DNA from: Brochothrix thermosphacta DSM 20171 = FSL F6-1036
GTDB lineage: Bacteria > Bacillota > Bacilli > Lactobacillales > Listeriaceae
DNA: 64,000 nucleotides
NCBI RefSeq assembly: GCF_036884295.1
Contig: NZ_CP145608.1
Coordinates: forward strand, 930,001-994,000
Direction: 5' to 3'
How positions within the stretch are numbered: position 1 is the first letter of the stretch; each line of letters starts with the position of its first letter. The position numbers were made by a program, and so were the translations under genes. Of the stretch, positions 35,698-46,573 are shown one piece after another. The notes under the pieces are model-generated. The model saw only the letters and a program-made list of their open reading frames with translations, ran no database searches and was not told the origin of the DNA.

Positions 35698-37524
35698 ATG
35701 GATTATAAAGAAACCGCTAAATCAATTTTAAAATTAATTGGTGGCAAAGAAAATGTTTCTCATCTTGAACATTGTTCGACTCGATTACGTTTTACTTTAA
35801 AAGATAATCAAATAGTCGATACAGATAAACTTGAAAAAGTAGATGGGGTCATTGGTGTTCGCCAAAATGTTCAAACGCAAGTAATTATTGGGAATGAGGT
35901 TGTAGAGGTTTACGATGAAATAAAACCATTAATAGGTGAAGTTTCTCAGACTAATACATCAAAAGAAAAACAAAAAATAGGGGCAGTTATTCTTGATTTT
36001 ATTATTTCTATCTTCCAACCATTAATACCAGCAATTGCTGGTGGTGGTATCTTAAAATCACTGCTATTACTTGGATCAGCAACTGGGGTGATGAACGACC
36101 AAAGTTCAACTTATCAATTATTGAACCTGATCGGTGGCGCACCCTTGTATTTCTTACCGATTTTAGTTGCAATCACAACAGCTAATAAATTAAAAGTGAA
36201 TCAATTAGTTGCAGTCTCTGCAGTAGGTGTGTTAATTCTACCTGAAGTAACAACCATGCTAGCTGACGGAACATCATTTTTGGGAATGGGAGTAACTAAT
36301 ATTGCTTATGCTTCCCAAGTCTTCCCAGCAATTTTGACAGTTCTATTTTATGCTCAAATTGAAAAACTATTTACTAAAATTTCACCGAAACCGATTAGAA
36401 TTTTCTTTGTACCTATGATGAGCTTATTAATCACTGTACCAATCGCGCTACTTATCTTAGGCCCATTGGGTTATAACGGCGGTACAGTTTTCTCAGCAGT
36501 GATAATTTGGTTATACAATCATTTTGGTTGGGTGGCAACTGGCTTACTTGCGGCAGTACTTCCTTTCATGGTTGTTACGGGTATGCATAAAGCGATGATT
36601 CCTTATGCTGTTTCATCAATGAGTAAAATGGGTGCGGAATTATTATATTTACCAGCTTCATTAGCTCATAATATTGCAGAATCGGGTGCGTCGTTTGCTG
36701 TTAGTATTAAAACAAAAGATAAAAAATTAAAAGCAACAGCAGTATCAGCAGGTATTTCAGCCTTGTTTGGAATTACTGAACCTGCCTTATACGGCGTAAC
36801 AATTTTACATAAACGCGTCCTATATAGTGTGATGTTTGCTAGTTTAATTGGTGGTAGCTTTGCTGGAATTATGGCAATCAAAGCATTCGCTCTAGTTGGA
36901 CCTGGATTGGCAAGTATCACAATGTTTGTTGAAAAAGTAAATCCCATGAATTTAGTATGGGCGTTTGCTACATTCGGTATTTCTTTTGTTATAGGTTTTA
37001 TTGCCGTATTAATTATCTATAAAGACCCACAAGATGTTTCAGAAGAGGTGTTAAAAGAAAACGGATTAGAACATTTAACAAGTCCTACTAGTGGAGAAAT
37101 TGTCTCACTTTCATCAATCAATGATGAAGTCTTTGCAAGTGGCATGATGGGTGATGGCCTTGGGATTGTTCCAAAAGAAGGAGAATTGGTTGCGCCTGAA
37201 GAGGGTGAGGTAACAATGGTGTTTGATACGAAACATGCTTTAGGATTAAAAATGAATAACGGTGCAGAAATATTGTTTCATATTGGTTTAAATACTGTGC
37301 AGTTAGCGGGTGAAGGATTCGAAACATTTGTTAACGTTGGAGATAGAGTAATTAAAGGACAAAAATTAATAGCTTTTGACTTAGATAAAATTGTTGCAGC
37401 TGGATATGATCCAACCGTTATTTGTGTCGTTACGAATAAAGAATCCTATCAAGTGAAATCAATACATCAGTCTGAGTCGGTAACAACGGATACGGAAGTT
37501 TTATCAATCGTACCCATTGTTTGA
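35698..37524 (+). CDS. bglP: Beta-glucoside-specific PTS transporter, EIIBCA
   Basis: Takes up and phosphorylates aryl-beta-glucosides or cellobiose-like sugars. The EIIB domain has the phosphocysteine Cys26 in HLEHCSTRLRF. A multi-helix EIIC domain (about residues 100-450) carries the GITEPALYGV motif. The C-terminal EIIA domain has the phospho-His528 in LFHIGLNTVQL. 608 residues, all three domains present. AAAAAGGAGCG precedes the ATG. First gene of an operon with bglA and licT. Confidence 0.94.
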   Translation: MDYKETAKSILKLIGGKENVSHLEHCSTRLRFTLKDNQIVDTDKLEKVDGVIGVRQNVQTQVIIGNEVVEVYDEIKPLIGEVSQTNTSKEKQKIGAVILDFIISIFQPLIPAIAGGGILKSLLLLGSATGVMNDQSSTYQLLNLIGGAPLYFLPILVAITTANKLKVNQLVAVSAVGVLILPEVTTMLADGTSFLGMGVTNIAYASQVFPAILTVLFYAQIEKLFTKISPKPIRIFFVPMMSLLITVPIALLILGPLGYNGGTVFSAVIIWLYNHFGWVATGLLAAVLPFMVVTGMHKAMIPYAVSSMSKMGAELLYLPASLAHNIAESGASFAVSIKTKDKKLKATAVSAGISALFGITEPALYGVTILHKRVLYSVMFASLIGGSFAGIMAIKAFALVGPGLASITMFVEKVNPMNLVWAFATFGISFVIGFIAVLIIYKDPQDVSEEVLKENGLEHLTSPTSGEIVSLSSINDEVFASGMMGDGLGIVPKEGELVAPEEGEVTMVFDTKHALGLKMNNGAEILFHIGLNTVQLAGEGFETFVNVGDRVIKGQKLIAFDLDKIVAAGYDPTVICVVTNKESYQVKSIHQSESVTTDTEVLSIVPIV

Positions 37525-37542
37525 CAAAAAAATTAATAATAG

Positions 37543-39021
<1,479 letters not shown>

Positions 39022-39037
39022 TAAGGAGTGAGTTTAA

Positions 39038-39889
39038 ATGATTTTAGTGAAAAAAATATTGAACTCAAGTGTTGTTTTGGTAGATAATGATGGACAAGAA
39101 ATGATTGCCTTAGGTAAAGGGATTGGCTATGGAAAGAAAAATGGAGATATCATTTCAGATTCAGTTGTTGATAAAATTTTCTTGCCAATTGAAGCAAAAA
39201 AATCAACCCACTTTGCAGAGTTAGTTAATGAAATTCCAATAAAGTTTTTTGAAATAACGAAAGAGATTGTATCTTTGGCAGAAACTGAATTGTCTTATCA
39301 ATTAAATCCTTCGATTTATTTAACACTATCAGATCATCTGCACTTTGCTGTTGAACGGAATGAAAAGGGGATTAATACATCGAATCGCTTGTATTGGGAG
39401 ATTAAAAATTATTATCCAAAAGAGTATCATGTTGGTGAAGTGGCGCTTAAACAAATCAAAGAGAAACACTCTTTTAATTTACCAGAAGAAGAGGCTTCTA
39501 ATATTGCTTTTCATCTTATTAATGCTCAGTCAGATATTGCTGAAGACCAAGATGGGCTAAGAAAAGCTAAATTAGTTGGTACCATTGTTAATATGGTAAG
39601 GTACTCCATTCAACACAACTTAGATACAAATTCAATCCATTATACGCGATTTATTACCCATGTTCGTTTTTTCGTCGACCGTTTTTTCTCAGGAGGCTTA
39701 ATTCAAGAAAAAGAAGACGAATTGTATCGACAAATGTGGTCGTTATATCCAGCTGCTATGGAGGTAGCAACGAAGGTGAAAAGTTATGTTGATCAAGCCT
39801 ATAATACAAAGATACCAGAAAATGAAATTGTCTATCTAGGTGTTCATATTAATCGACTAATGAATCATACACTACTAAATAAAGAGTGA
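39038..39889 (+). CDS. licT: Transcriptional antiterminator, BglG/LicT family
   Basis: N-terminal RNA-binding CAT domain (residues 1-56, with KILNSSVVLV and LGKGIGYGKKNGD) and two PTS regulation domains. PRD1 carries His in LSDHLHFAVER; PRD2 carries TRFITHVRFFVDRF. EII phosphorylates PRD1 to inactivate it, and HPr activates through PRD2. 283 residues. It is the last gene of the operon it controls through the RAT at 35550, so its own expression depends on antitermination. Confidence 0.93.
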   Translation: MILVKKILNSSVVLVDNDGQEMIALGKGIGYGKKNGDIISDSVVDKIFLPIEAKKSTHFAELVNEIPIKFFEITKEIVSLAETELSYQLNPSIYLTLSDHLHFAVERNEKGINTSNRLYWEIKNYYPKEYHVGEVALKQIKEKHSFNLPEEEASNIAFHLINAQSDIAEDQDGLRKAKLVGTIVNMVRYSIQHNLDTNSIHYTRFITHVRFFVDRFFSGGLIQEKEDELYRQMWSLYPAAMEVATKVKSYVDQAYNTKIPENEIVYLGVHINRLMNHTLLNKE

Positions 39890-39907
39890 TAGATAAAGCT
39901 ATAAAAG

Positions 39908-39936
39908 CACAATCCTCAACTGGATTGTGTTTTTTA
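39908..39936 (+). terminator. bgl operon terminator
   Basis: CACAATCC and GGATTGTG around a TCAACT loop, followed by TTTTTT. Confidence 0.9.
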
Positions 39937-39985
39937 TTATTTTATTACATAAATGATTATTTTTTTGTCTATAAGGGGCTTGTAA

Positions 39986-40034
39986 TTGACAAAAAAACGA
40001 GTGCCGTCTATGATAAGAATGTAATTATTTATCA
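39986..40034 (+). promoter_or_regulatory. Promoter and possible operator of the TetR gene
   Basis: TTGACA (39986-39991) and TATGAT (40009-40014) with a 17-bp spacer. TGATAA-N12-TTATCA (40011-40034) overlaps the -10 and start point and is a candidate autoregulatory operator. Its TTATC/GATAA half-sites recur before the ABC permease gene. Confidence 0.65.
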
Positions 40035-40066
40035 GGGTATTGAGTACAAAAAGGAGAGTGCACGGC

Positions 40067-40663
40067 ATGGCACAACCAACCAATCGCGCATTGGAAATGC
40101 AAAAGACACGTCAACGTATCGTCGCAACTGCAGAAGCATTATTTATGGATAAGGGGTATCGTTTTGTAACAACCCGTGAAATTGCCAAAGAGAGCAATAT
40201 CACGCAACCTGCACTCTATCATCATTTTAAAGATAAAGAAATGATCTATGTTGCAGTTATGGATGCTGTTACCACAGATGTTCGAGAGCATTACGCAACA
40301 TTAAAACTGGATGAATTAGCGCTAAAACCTGCGTTAATTTCGTATTTTGAATTATTGATTGTTAAACATCCTTCTAACTTAGCAATGATGATTAATGATA
40401 TAAACAGTCAATTTTCAGAAGCTAACCGTCTGTTCTTGTTTAAAATGTGGCAATCGACTTATTTTATTCCAATGACAACGTTTTTTGAAGATCGAATTAA
40501 AAAAGGCGAACTACGATTGGATAAAACGGCGTCTTCAATGACCCAGTATACTTTTGGAGTTGTTATGTCGCTAGTATCGTTGAAGCTTCCTCATCAAACG
40601 GATGAACAACTTTTGATTAAAATAAGCGAAAGTATTGATTTTTTACTTGAAGGTTTAGTATAA
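40067..40663 (+). CDS. TetR-family regulator, HrtR-like
   Basis: N-terminal HTH with TTREIAKESNITQPALYHHF (residues 35-54) and an all-helical ligand domain. I chose ATG 40067, 10 nt behind AAGGAG, giving 198 residues; a longer frame begins upstream at 40040 without a ribosome site. It directly precedes an HrtB/HrtA-like ABC pair, the same order as Lactococcus lactis hrtRBA, where HrtR is a haem-sensing TetR repressor. The function is inferred from this context. I did not find the lactococcal operator sequence. Confidence 0.8.
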   Translation: MAQPTNRALEMQKTRQRIVATAEALFMDKGYRFVTTREIAKESNITQPALYHHFKDKEMIYVAVMDAVTTDVREHYATLKLDELALKPALISYFELLIVKHPSNLAMMINDINSQFSEANRLFLFKMWQSTYFIPMTTFFEDRIKKGELRLDKTASSMTQYTFGVVMSLVSLKLPHQTDEQLLIKISESIDFLLEGLV

Positions 40664-40712
40664 TTAAAGAACTTAAGATAAGCCTTTTGCAGAAAAGTTT
40701 TTTTTTATAAAT

Positions 40713-40738
40713 TTTCACTTATCGAATGATAAATGAAA
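40713..40738 (+). promoter_or_regulatory. Candidate TetR operator before the ABC genes
   Basis: TTTCACTTATC-GAAT-GATAAATGAAA has 11-bp arms with one mismatch, 15 nt before the permease start. Position and symmetry suit a TetR-family repressor. Confidence 0.65.
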
Positions 40739-40752
40739 AAAGGAGGAATAAT

Positions 40753-41829
40753 ATGTTTTTAGGGTGGAAGGAAATTAAGCATGCAAAATTGCGATATGGT
40801 TTAATCATAGGGGTTCTTGTACTTGTTAGTTATCTTGTATTTGTATTATCTGGATTAGCAAATGGTCTAAAAGATATGAACCGTCAAGCAGTTGATCAAT
40901 GGGATGCATCAAGTATTGTATTAACGTCGGATTCTGATGTGAGTTTGACAGCCTCAACGTTAACGCTTAAAGAAGGGAAAGCGATAGATGTTCCTGAGAA
41001 AAACAAAGCGTACATAGGTAATATGGCAACAGTTATTAAGAAAAAAGGAACAGAAGATAAAGAAAAAATCACTCTTATGGGGATTGAAAAAAATCAGTTT
41101 ATCATGCCTGAAATCACTAAAGGTAAGGCCTTTGCCAAAGAAGGTGAAGTTGTTGCTAATGATTCTTTAGAGGATGCGGGTTATAAAATCGGTGATACTT
41201 TTACAGTGGCATCATCTGAAAAAGAAGTGAAAATTGTTGGTTTTACAACAAAAGCAAAATTCAATGCCGCGCCAGTCTTATATACATCAATGGCTTCTTA
41301 TCAAGATTTAAAATATGGAAAAGTTGATGAAAAAAATGCGCCTATTAATGCGGTTGTTTTAAAAGGTGAAGACGCGAGTAAAGTGAAGGTATCTAAATCT
41401 TTAGAAGTCACACCAATTGAGACTTTTATTGAAAAATTACCAGGATACAGCGCTCAAAATCTCACATTAAACTTTATGATTATCTTTTTGTTTGTGATTG
41501 CATCGATTATTATCGCAATCTTCTTGTATGTTTTAACAATTCAAAAAGTAAGTATGTTTGGAGTATTAAAAGCGCAAGGAATTTCAAGCGCGTTCCTAGC
41601 ACGTTCAGTTGTTGCACAAACATTTATATTATCAGTTATAGGTGTTTTAATTGGTTTTGGCCTAACCGCAATTACTGGAGTTGCTTTACCTGCTGCAGTT
41701 CCAATTTCAATTGATTACGTGACATTAGTCTTTTATGCGCTGATTTTTGTAGCGGTGGCGATACTTGGTGGACTTGTATCCGTACGTACAATTGTGAAAA
41801 TTGATCCATTAAAAGCGATAGGGGGTTAA
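40753..41829 (+). CDS. hrtB: ABC transporter permease, HrtB-like (haem efflux)
   Basis: FtsX-type permease: one N-terminal membrane helix (GLIIGVLVLVSYLVFVLSGL), a ~200-residue extracellular domain, then three C-terminal helices. MFLGWKEIKHAKLRYGL and LSGLANGLKDMNRQ resemble the lactococcal and staphylococcal haem exporter HrtB. I chose ATG 40753 behind AGGAGGAATA; the frame could open at 40726 without a ribosome site. 358 residues. The ATPase starts 3 nt after its stop. Confidence 0.82.
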   Translation: MFLGWKEIKHAKLRYGLIIGVLVLVSYLVFVLSGLANGLKDMNRQAVDQWDASSIVLTSDSDVSLTASTLTLKEGKAIDVPEKNKAYIGNMATVIKKKGTEDKEKITLMGIEKNQFIMPEITKGKAFAKEGEVVANDSLEDAGYKIGDTFTVASSEKEVKIVGFTTKAKFNAAPVLYTSMASYQDLKYGKVDEKNAPINAVVLKGEDASKVKVSKSLEVTPIETFIEKLPGYSAQNLTLNFMIIFLFVIASIIIAIFLYVLTIQKVSMFGVLKAQGISSAFLARSVVAQTFILSVIGVLIGFGLTAITGVALPAAVPISIDYVTLVFYALIFVAVAILGGLVSVRTIVKIDPLKAIGG

Positions 41830-41832
41830 GAG

Positions 41833-42501
41833 ATGTCGATTTTAGAATTAAATGACGTAACAAAAACATATGGTGAGGGTCATAAAAAAGTAGAAGCGTT
41901 AAAATTAACTAACTTTGTAGCGAATAAAGGTGAGTTAATCGCTATTATTGGACCATCTGGATCAGGTAAAAGTACGTTTCTAACGATTGCTGGTGGCTTA
42001 CAAACACCATCAAAAGGCAGTATTCTTATTAATGGCACAGATTTTACGAACATGAAAGAAAAACAACGAGCAGCGACACGTTTGCAAGAAGTTGGTTTTA
42101 TTTTACAAGCATCAAATCTCGTACCATTTTTAACAGTAGAAGAACAATTGACGTTATCGGACAAAGTGAAGAAAAATAATATGAATGCAAAAGAACGAAA
42201 ACGTTTGTTGGAAGAGTTAGGAATTGAGGATTTACTAGCTAAGTATCCAGCAGATTTATCTGGTGGGGAGCGTCAACGTGTAGCCATTGCGAAAGCTCTT
42301 TATACCCAACCAAGTTTGATTTTGGCTGATGAGCCAACCGCATCGCTCGACTCGGATCGTGCATTTGAAGTGATGAAAATACTTTCGCGTGAAACGAAAG
42401 AAAACAATAAAGCAACCATCATGGTGACGCATGATCAACGTTTAACACAGTTTTGTGATCGAGTTTATAAAATCGTTGACGGCACCCTAAGTGAACAATA
42501 A
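41833..42501 (+). CDS. hrtA: ABC transporter ATP-binding protein, HrtA-like
   Basis: Walker A GPSGSGKST (about residue 39), Q-loop FILQASNLVPF, signature LSGGERQRVAIAKAL, and Walker B LILADEPTASLD followed by the switch His in MVTHDQR. 222 residues, the MacB/LolD-like class that pairs with FtsX-type permeases. With the upstream permease it would export haem or another hydrophobic compound. The regulator-permease-ATPase order supports the Hrt assignment. Confidence 0.85.
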   Translation: MSILELNDVTKTYGEGHKKVEALKLTNFVANKGELIAIIGPSGSGKSTFLTIAGGLQTPSKGSILINGTDFTNMKEKQRAATRLQEVGFILQASNLVPFLTVEEQLTLSDKVKKNNMNAKERKRLLEELGIEDLLAKYPADLSGGERQRVAIAKALYTQPSLILADEPTASLDSDRAFEVMKILSRETKENNKATIMVTHDQRLTQFCDRVYKIVDGTLSEQ

Positions 42502-42641
42502 AAGCAAAATCCACTCATTATAGATAGTGTTTTTGAAATTTAAAAGTTATTAGTGGGTGTAGCTAGAAAACAATAAAAGTAAAACCCATTCATTCAATAA
42601 CGATTAAATTGGAACCACTGAAAACGATAACAGCCTGTTAA

Positions 42642-42761
42642 ATGGTGACTAGCTTGAATGAAAATGAAGACGGCTATCTGTCCCTACTGATTTTATGGAA
42701 AGAAAGTAAGCCATTGACTGTTATAGTTGGAGAAAAAATTAGTGTGATGCTTTTTGAATAA
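42642..42761 (+). other. 39-codon open frame, possible gene remnant
   Basis: The frame reads MVTSLNENEDGYLSLLILW then KESKPLTVIVGEKISVML. It is protein-like but lacks a ribosome site, and a TAA lies directly before the ATG with further protein-like sequence upstream (LEPLKTITAC). I do not recognise it. The rest of 42502-43015 shows only the hairpin at 42774. Confidence 0.25.
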
Positions 42762-42773
42762 CGATAAAAATTC

Positions 42774-42798
42774 AGCAGCCATTTATGGCTGCTTTTTT
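42774..42798 (+). terminator. Terminator before cshB
   Basis: AGCAGCCAT and ATGGCTGCT form a 9-bp stem with a tight loop, then T5. Confidence 0.85.
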
Positions 42799-43015
42799 AT
42801 TCTTAGGCAGTGTATAAATAATTCGATAGTGAAAAAAACGGCTAATTTAAAGATAGTTCATGAGGGACTTAATGTGCTTTTTTCATGATAAAAGTAAGCT
42901 TTTTTGAAAGAATCTATGAAAACACAAGCCATTTGCGCTAAAATAAGTTATAATTAAAAACGAGTGTAGTGCGAGAGAGAACGTAGAAGGCTCGCCACAA
43001 AGGAGAGAAAATCGA

Positions 43016-44359
43016 ATGACAGAAAAAAAATCGAAATTTGATATTTTTGGGTTCAAGCCATTTATTAACGAAGCAATTGCTAAAAAGGCTTTCTTTAAAC
43101 CAACAAAAATTCAAGAACAATTAATGCCAACAATTCACCGTGGTGAATCTGCAATTGGACAATCACAAACAGGAACAGGTAAAACACATACTTACTTGTT
43201 ACCATTATTGGATAAAATTGACCCTTCATTGAATGAAGTGCAAGTGATCATCACTGCACCAAGTCGTGAGTTAGCAACACAAATTCACGAAGAAGCACGT
43301 CAAATCGCAAAATTATCAGACCCAGAAATTCATACGCGTCTAATGATTGGTGGAACTGATAAGAAACGTGCAATGGGGCAACTCAAAACACAACCGCAAA
43401 TCGTTATTGGAACACCAGGTCGTATTTATGACCTTATGCGTGAGAAAGCATTAGAAACTTATACAACAACAACACTCGTTGTCGATGAAGCTGATTTAAT
43501 GTTGGACATGGGATTCCTTGAAGACGTAGATAATATTGCAAGTCGTTTAGCTGAAAAATTACAAATCTTAGTTTTCTCTGCAACTATTCCAGAGAAATTA
43601 AAACCATTTTTAAAGAAATATATGGAAAACCCGCGTTATGCGCATATTCAACCTGAAGCGATTATCTCACCAACAGTAACAAATGTACTTGTTGATTTGA
43701 AAAGTAAATCGCGCGAACACTTAATTTATGATATTACAAAAACAATGACACCGTTTATGGCGTTAATTTTCTGTAATACAAAAGCTGACGCAGATACTTT
43801 AACAGAGTTCTTATTAGAGAAAGAGCTTAATGTTGCAAAAATTCATGGTGGCGTACCTGCTCGAGATCGTAAACGTATCATGAAACAAATCCGTAACCTT
43901 GATTTCCAATATGTTGTTGCAACTGATTTAGCAGCACGTGGCATTGATATTGAAGGCGCAAGTCATGTGATTAACTACAACTTGCCAGATGATCCTGATT
44001 TCTTTATTCACCGTGCAGGTCGTACAGGTCGTGCAGGACAAGAAGGAATTAGTATTTCAATCTATGAACCAGAAGATGAAGAGAAATTAGTAGCACTTGA
44101 AAAACGTGGTGTTGAATTTGAATACAAAAACCTTAAAAAAGGTGAATGGATTCAAATGGCTGACCGTAACCGTCGTAAATATCGTAAAGAAAAACGTGAC
44201 GATGTTGATCCACGTATTGGTGGAATGGTTAAAAAAGCAAAAGCAAACATCAAACCTGGTTATAAGAAAAAAATTAACCGTGCGATTGAAAAAAATAAAG
44301 AACGTGCAAAACGTGCTGGTACTCGTGCTGGTAAAAACTCGCAAGGTAAACATAATTAA
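43016..44359 (+). CDS. cshB: DEAD-box RNA helicase, CshB-like
   Basis: Q motif FFKPTKIQEQLMP, Walker A SQTGTGKTHTY (about residue 57), VDEADLML (the DEAD box), VFSATIP (SAT), and the C-terminal HRAGRTGRAGQEG. The tail is very basic (RRKYRKEKR, KKKINRAIEKNKERAKRAG), suited to RNA. 447 residues, near B. subtilis CshB/YqfR. It is followed by nfo, as yqfR-yqfS in B. subtilis. Probably acts in ribosome assembly and cold growth. Confidence 0.9.
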   Translation: MTEKKSKFDIFGFKPFINEAIAKKAFFKPTKIQEQLMPTIHRGESAIGQSQTGTGKTHTYLLPLLDKIDPSLNEVQVIITAPSRELATQIHEEARQIAKLSDPEIHTRLMIGGTDKKRAMGQLKTQPQIVIGTPGRIYDLMREKALETYTTTTLVVDEADLMLDMGFLEDVDNIASRLAEKLQILVFSATIPEKLKPFLKKYMENPRYAHIQPEAIISPTVTNVLVDLKSKSREHLIYDITKTMTPFMALIFCNTKADADTLTEFLLEKELNVAKIHGGVPARDRKRIMKQIRNLDFQYVVATDLAARGIDIEGASHVINYNLPDDPDFFIHRAGRTGRAGQEGISISIYEPEDEEKLVALEKRGVEFEYKNLKKGEWIQMADRNRRKYRKEKRDDVDPRIGGMVKKAKANIKPGYKKKINRAIEKNKERAKRAGTRAGKNSQGKHN

Positions 44360-44373
44360 TTAGGAGGTAGCTT

Positions 44374-45267
44374 ATGTTGAAAATTGGCTCACATGTGTCA
44401 ATGGCTGGCAAGCGCATGTACGCTGGCGCAGCAGAAGACGCACATAGTTATGGCGAAACAACTTTCATGGTTTACACGGGCGCACCTCAAAATACGCGTC
44501 GTAAACCAGTGGAAGAACTAAATATTGAAGAAGGCCAAGAATTAATTGAAAAATATGGTATGAGTGACATTGTCGTTCATGCACCATATATTATTAATCT
44601 TGCCAATACGACAAAACCAGAAACCTTTGAATTGGCTGTAGAATTTCTAACAAAAGAAATTTTACGTACTGAAGCGTTAGGTGTTAATCAAATTGTCTTG
44701 CACCCAGGTGCGCATGTTGGTGCTGGTGCTGATGTTGGGATTGCTCGTATTATCGAAGGGTTAAATCAAGTGCTTCATGCAGACCAAACAGCTCAAATTG
44801 CCTTGGAAACAATGGCAGGTAAAGGTACTGAAATTGGTCGCTCATTTGATGAATTAGCACGTATTATGGATGGTGTGACTCACAGTGATAAGTTATCAGT
44901 TACGTTAGATACCTGCCATGTGAATGATGCTGGATATAACATCAAAGAAGATTTTGATGGTGTATTGAATGAATTTGATAAAATTGTTGGTTTAGATCGC
45001 TTGAAAGTTTTACATATTAACGACAGTAAAAATGAACGTGGTGCTGGAAAAGATCGTCATGCCAATATTGGTTTTGGAACAATCGGATTTGAAGCACTTA
45101 ACTATATCGTTCATCACCCACAATTGACAGAACTGCCTAAAATATTGGAAACACCCTTTGTTGGTGAAGATAAAAACAATAAAAAAGCACCTTATCGTTT
45201 AGAAATTGAAATGTTTAAGAAACAAACATTCGATCCTGATATACTTGCAAAAGTGTTAGCTGAATAG
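44374..45267 (+). CDS. nfo: Endonuclease IV
   Basis: Zn-dependent AP endonuclease. The TIM-barrel metal ligands lie in [49 protein letters not shown] and [10 protein letters not shown]. 297 residues is typical. TAGGAGGTAGCTT precedes the ATG, 14 nt after cshB, so the two share a transcript. It complements Nth (34770) in base-excision repair. Confidence 0.94.
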   Translation: MLKIGSHVSMAGKRMYAGAAEDAHSYGETTFMVYTGAPQNTRRKPVEELNIEEGQELIEKYGMSDIVVHAPYIINLANTTKPETFELAVEFLTKEILRTEALGVNQIVLHPGAHVGAGADVGIARIIEGLNQVLHADQTAQIALETMAGKGTEIGRSFDELARIMDGVTHSDKLSVTLDTCHVNDAGYNIKEDFDGVLNEFDKIVGLDRLKVLHINDSKNERGAGKDRHANIGFGTIGFEALNYIVHHPQLTELPKILETPFVGEDKNNKKAPYRLEIEMFKKQTFDPDILAKVLAE

Positions 45268-45337
45268 AAGACTGAGCCACTCTGTGTCATTGGGGTGGTT
45301 TCTGTCATAAAAAAGATATGAAAAGAGGAATCAAATA

Positions 45338-46156
45338 ATGAGTTTATGGATTGTCGCAATTGTACTGGGAATCGTTGAAGGTTTGACTGAATTTTTACCA
45401 GTATCATCAACAGGACACATGATTTTAGCTGCTGAGTTAATGGGTGTTCAAAACACTTGGAAGCAAATTAATACCTTTGAAGTCGTTATTCAACTAGGAT
45501 CAATCATGGCGGTAGTTGTGGTCTTCTGGCGTCGTCTTTGGGCAGTTGTAGGTGTTAAAACAGGTGAATACAAAGGTCGTAAGAATCAGTTAAATCTTAT
45601 TCACGTTATTGTTGGTTGTATTCCAGCTATCATTGCCGGATTGATTTTTGACGATATGATTGATAAGCATCTGTTCTCTTATCAAACTGTTATTATCGCA
45701 TTAATTGCAGGTGGTATTTTAATGTTGATTGCTGAAAAAGTTGCGCATAAAAATCGTAATTTATCGGAAACACTCGATCAATTATCATATAAACAAGCAT
45801 TATATATTGGTTTTTTCCAAGTATTAGCTTTGTGGCCAGGTTTTTCACGCTCTGGTTCTACGATGTCAGGTGGTTTAATCGTTGGAGTGGGTCGTAAGAC
45901 AGCTGCTGAGTTTTCATTTATTATTGCTGTGCCAATGATGATTGGTGCAACGGGATTAAAAGTATACAAAGCACTTGATACAATGACAATGAGTGATGTT
46001 CCGATTTTTATTGTCGGAAGTATTGTTGCATTTGTTGTTGCAATGTTAGCGATTGTATTCTTCTTGAAATTGATTGAGCGTGTGACATTACGTGGTTTTG
46101 CTTATTATCGCTTTATCATCGCGTTCATCTTTATTTTATACATGATTTTCAGATAA
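45338..46156 (+). CDS. uppP: Undecaprenyl-diphosphatase, UppP/BacA family
   Basis: Membrane phosphatase recycling undecaprenyl-PP to the monophosphate for cell-wall synthesis; overexpression gives bacitracin tolerance. The two consensus regions are present: GIVEGLTEFLPVSSTGH near residue 10 and LWPGFSRSGSTMSGG near 165. About eight membrane helices over 272 residues. GAAAAGAGGAATC precedes the ATG. Monocistronic, with a strong terminator after it. Confidence 0.94.
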   Translation: MSLWIVAIVLGIVEGLTEFLPVSSTGHMILAAELMGVQNTWKQINTFEVVIQLGSIMAVVVVFWRRLWAVVGVKTGEYKGRKNQLNLIHVIVGCIPAIIAGLIFDDMIDKHLFSYQTVIIALIAGGILMLIAEKVAHKNRNLSETLDQLSYKQALYIGFFQVLALWPGFSRSGSTMSGGLIVGVGRKTAAEFSFIIAVPMMIGATGLKVYKALDTMTMSDVPIFIVGSIVAFVVAMLAIVFFLKLIERVTLRGFAYYRFIIAFIFILYMIFR

Positions 46157-46170
46157 AACTATTTTTAAAA

Positions 46171-46212
46171 GCAATCAATTGACCGTTTTCACAGCGGTAG
46201 TTGGTTGCTTTT
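46171..46212 (+). terminator. uppP terminator
   Basis: GCAATCAATTGACCG pairs with CGGTAGTTGGTTGC (wobble and one bulge), then seven T. Confidence 0.85.
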
Positions 46213-46350
46213 TTTAGTGATAGCCTCATCGTATTAGTGGTAGTTTTATTCCAATCAAAATCAATGAAGATCAGTGTGGATATTGCTTCTTTACCTAATT
46301 TAGAAGGTATGCTATCATAAAGTTAATAAAGTGAAACGGAGGTGGTTAGT

Positions 46351-46482
46351 ATGTGTTTATTATCTGTGGTTACGAGTGAAAAAAGACAAGCGGTTCTTAC
46401 ATTCACACGTGGTCTTTCTTATGCATTTTTCAACTCACTGGAGGAGTCTGTCAAAAATCATAATAAAGTAAACCACAGCTGA
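46351..46482 (+). CDS. Leader peptide ORF upstream of the ABC-F gene, 43 residues
   Basis: ATG 46351 is preceded by a strong ACGGAGGTGG site. The peptide begins MCLLSVVTSEKRQ and ends NKVNHS. The last codons (AACCACAGCT, 46471-46480) are perfectly complementary to AGCTGTGGTT just before the ABC-F ribosome site. An intrinsic terminator lies between. This is the layout of a translated attenuation leader, in which a drug-stalled ribosome changes the folding of the RNA. Peptide function beyond that is not implied. Confidence 0.65.
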   Translation: MCLLSVVTSEKRQAVLTFTRGLSYAFFNSLEESVKNHNKVNHS

Positions 46483-46540
46483 TATTACCGTATTAATCAC
46501 TATTTTAACCCCATTCATTTATGATGAAGGTTATAACTAG

Positions 46541-46573
46541 AGTCGGATGCTGTTAGCATGCGGCTATTTTTAT
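46541..46573 (+). terminator. Attenuator terminator in the ABC-F leader
   Basis: AGTCGGATGCT (46541-46551) and AGCATGCGGCT (46555-46565) pair with one mismatch around GTT, then ATTTTTAT. Its right arm and T run also belong to a competing hairpin, GCTATTTTT/AAAAATAGC (46564-46586). Confidence 0.75.

Noticed and set aside
42497-42600. Imperfect ~72-bp direct repeat after hrtA (ACAATAAAAG-AAA-CC)
   Set aside because: The match is short and imperfect in AT-rich DNA; not enough to call a repeat element.
45268-45337. Terminator between nfo and uppP
   Set aside because: GCCAC/GGTGG can pair, but the stem is weak and there is no T run.
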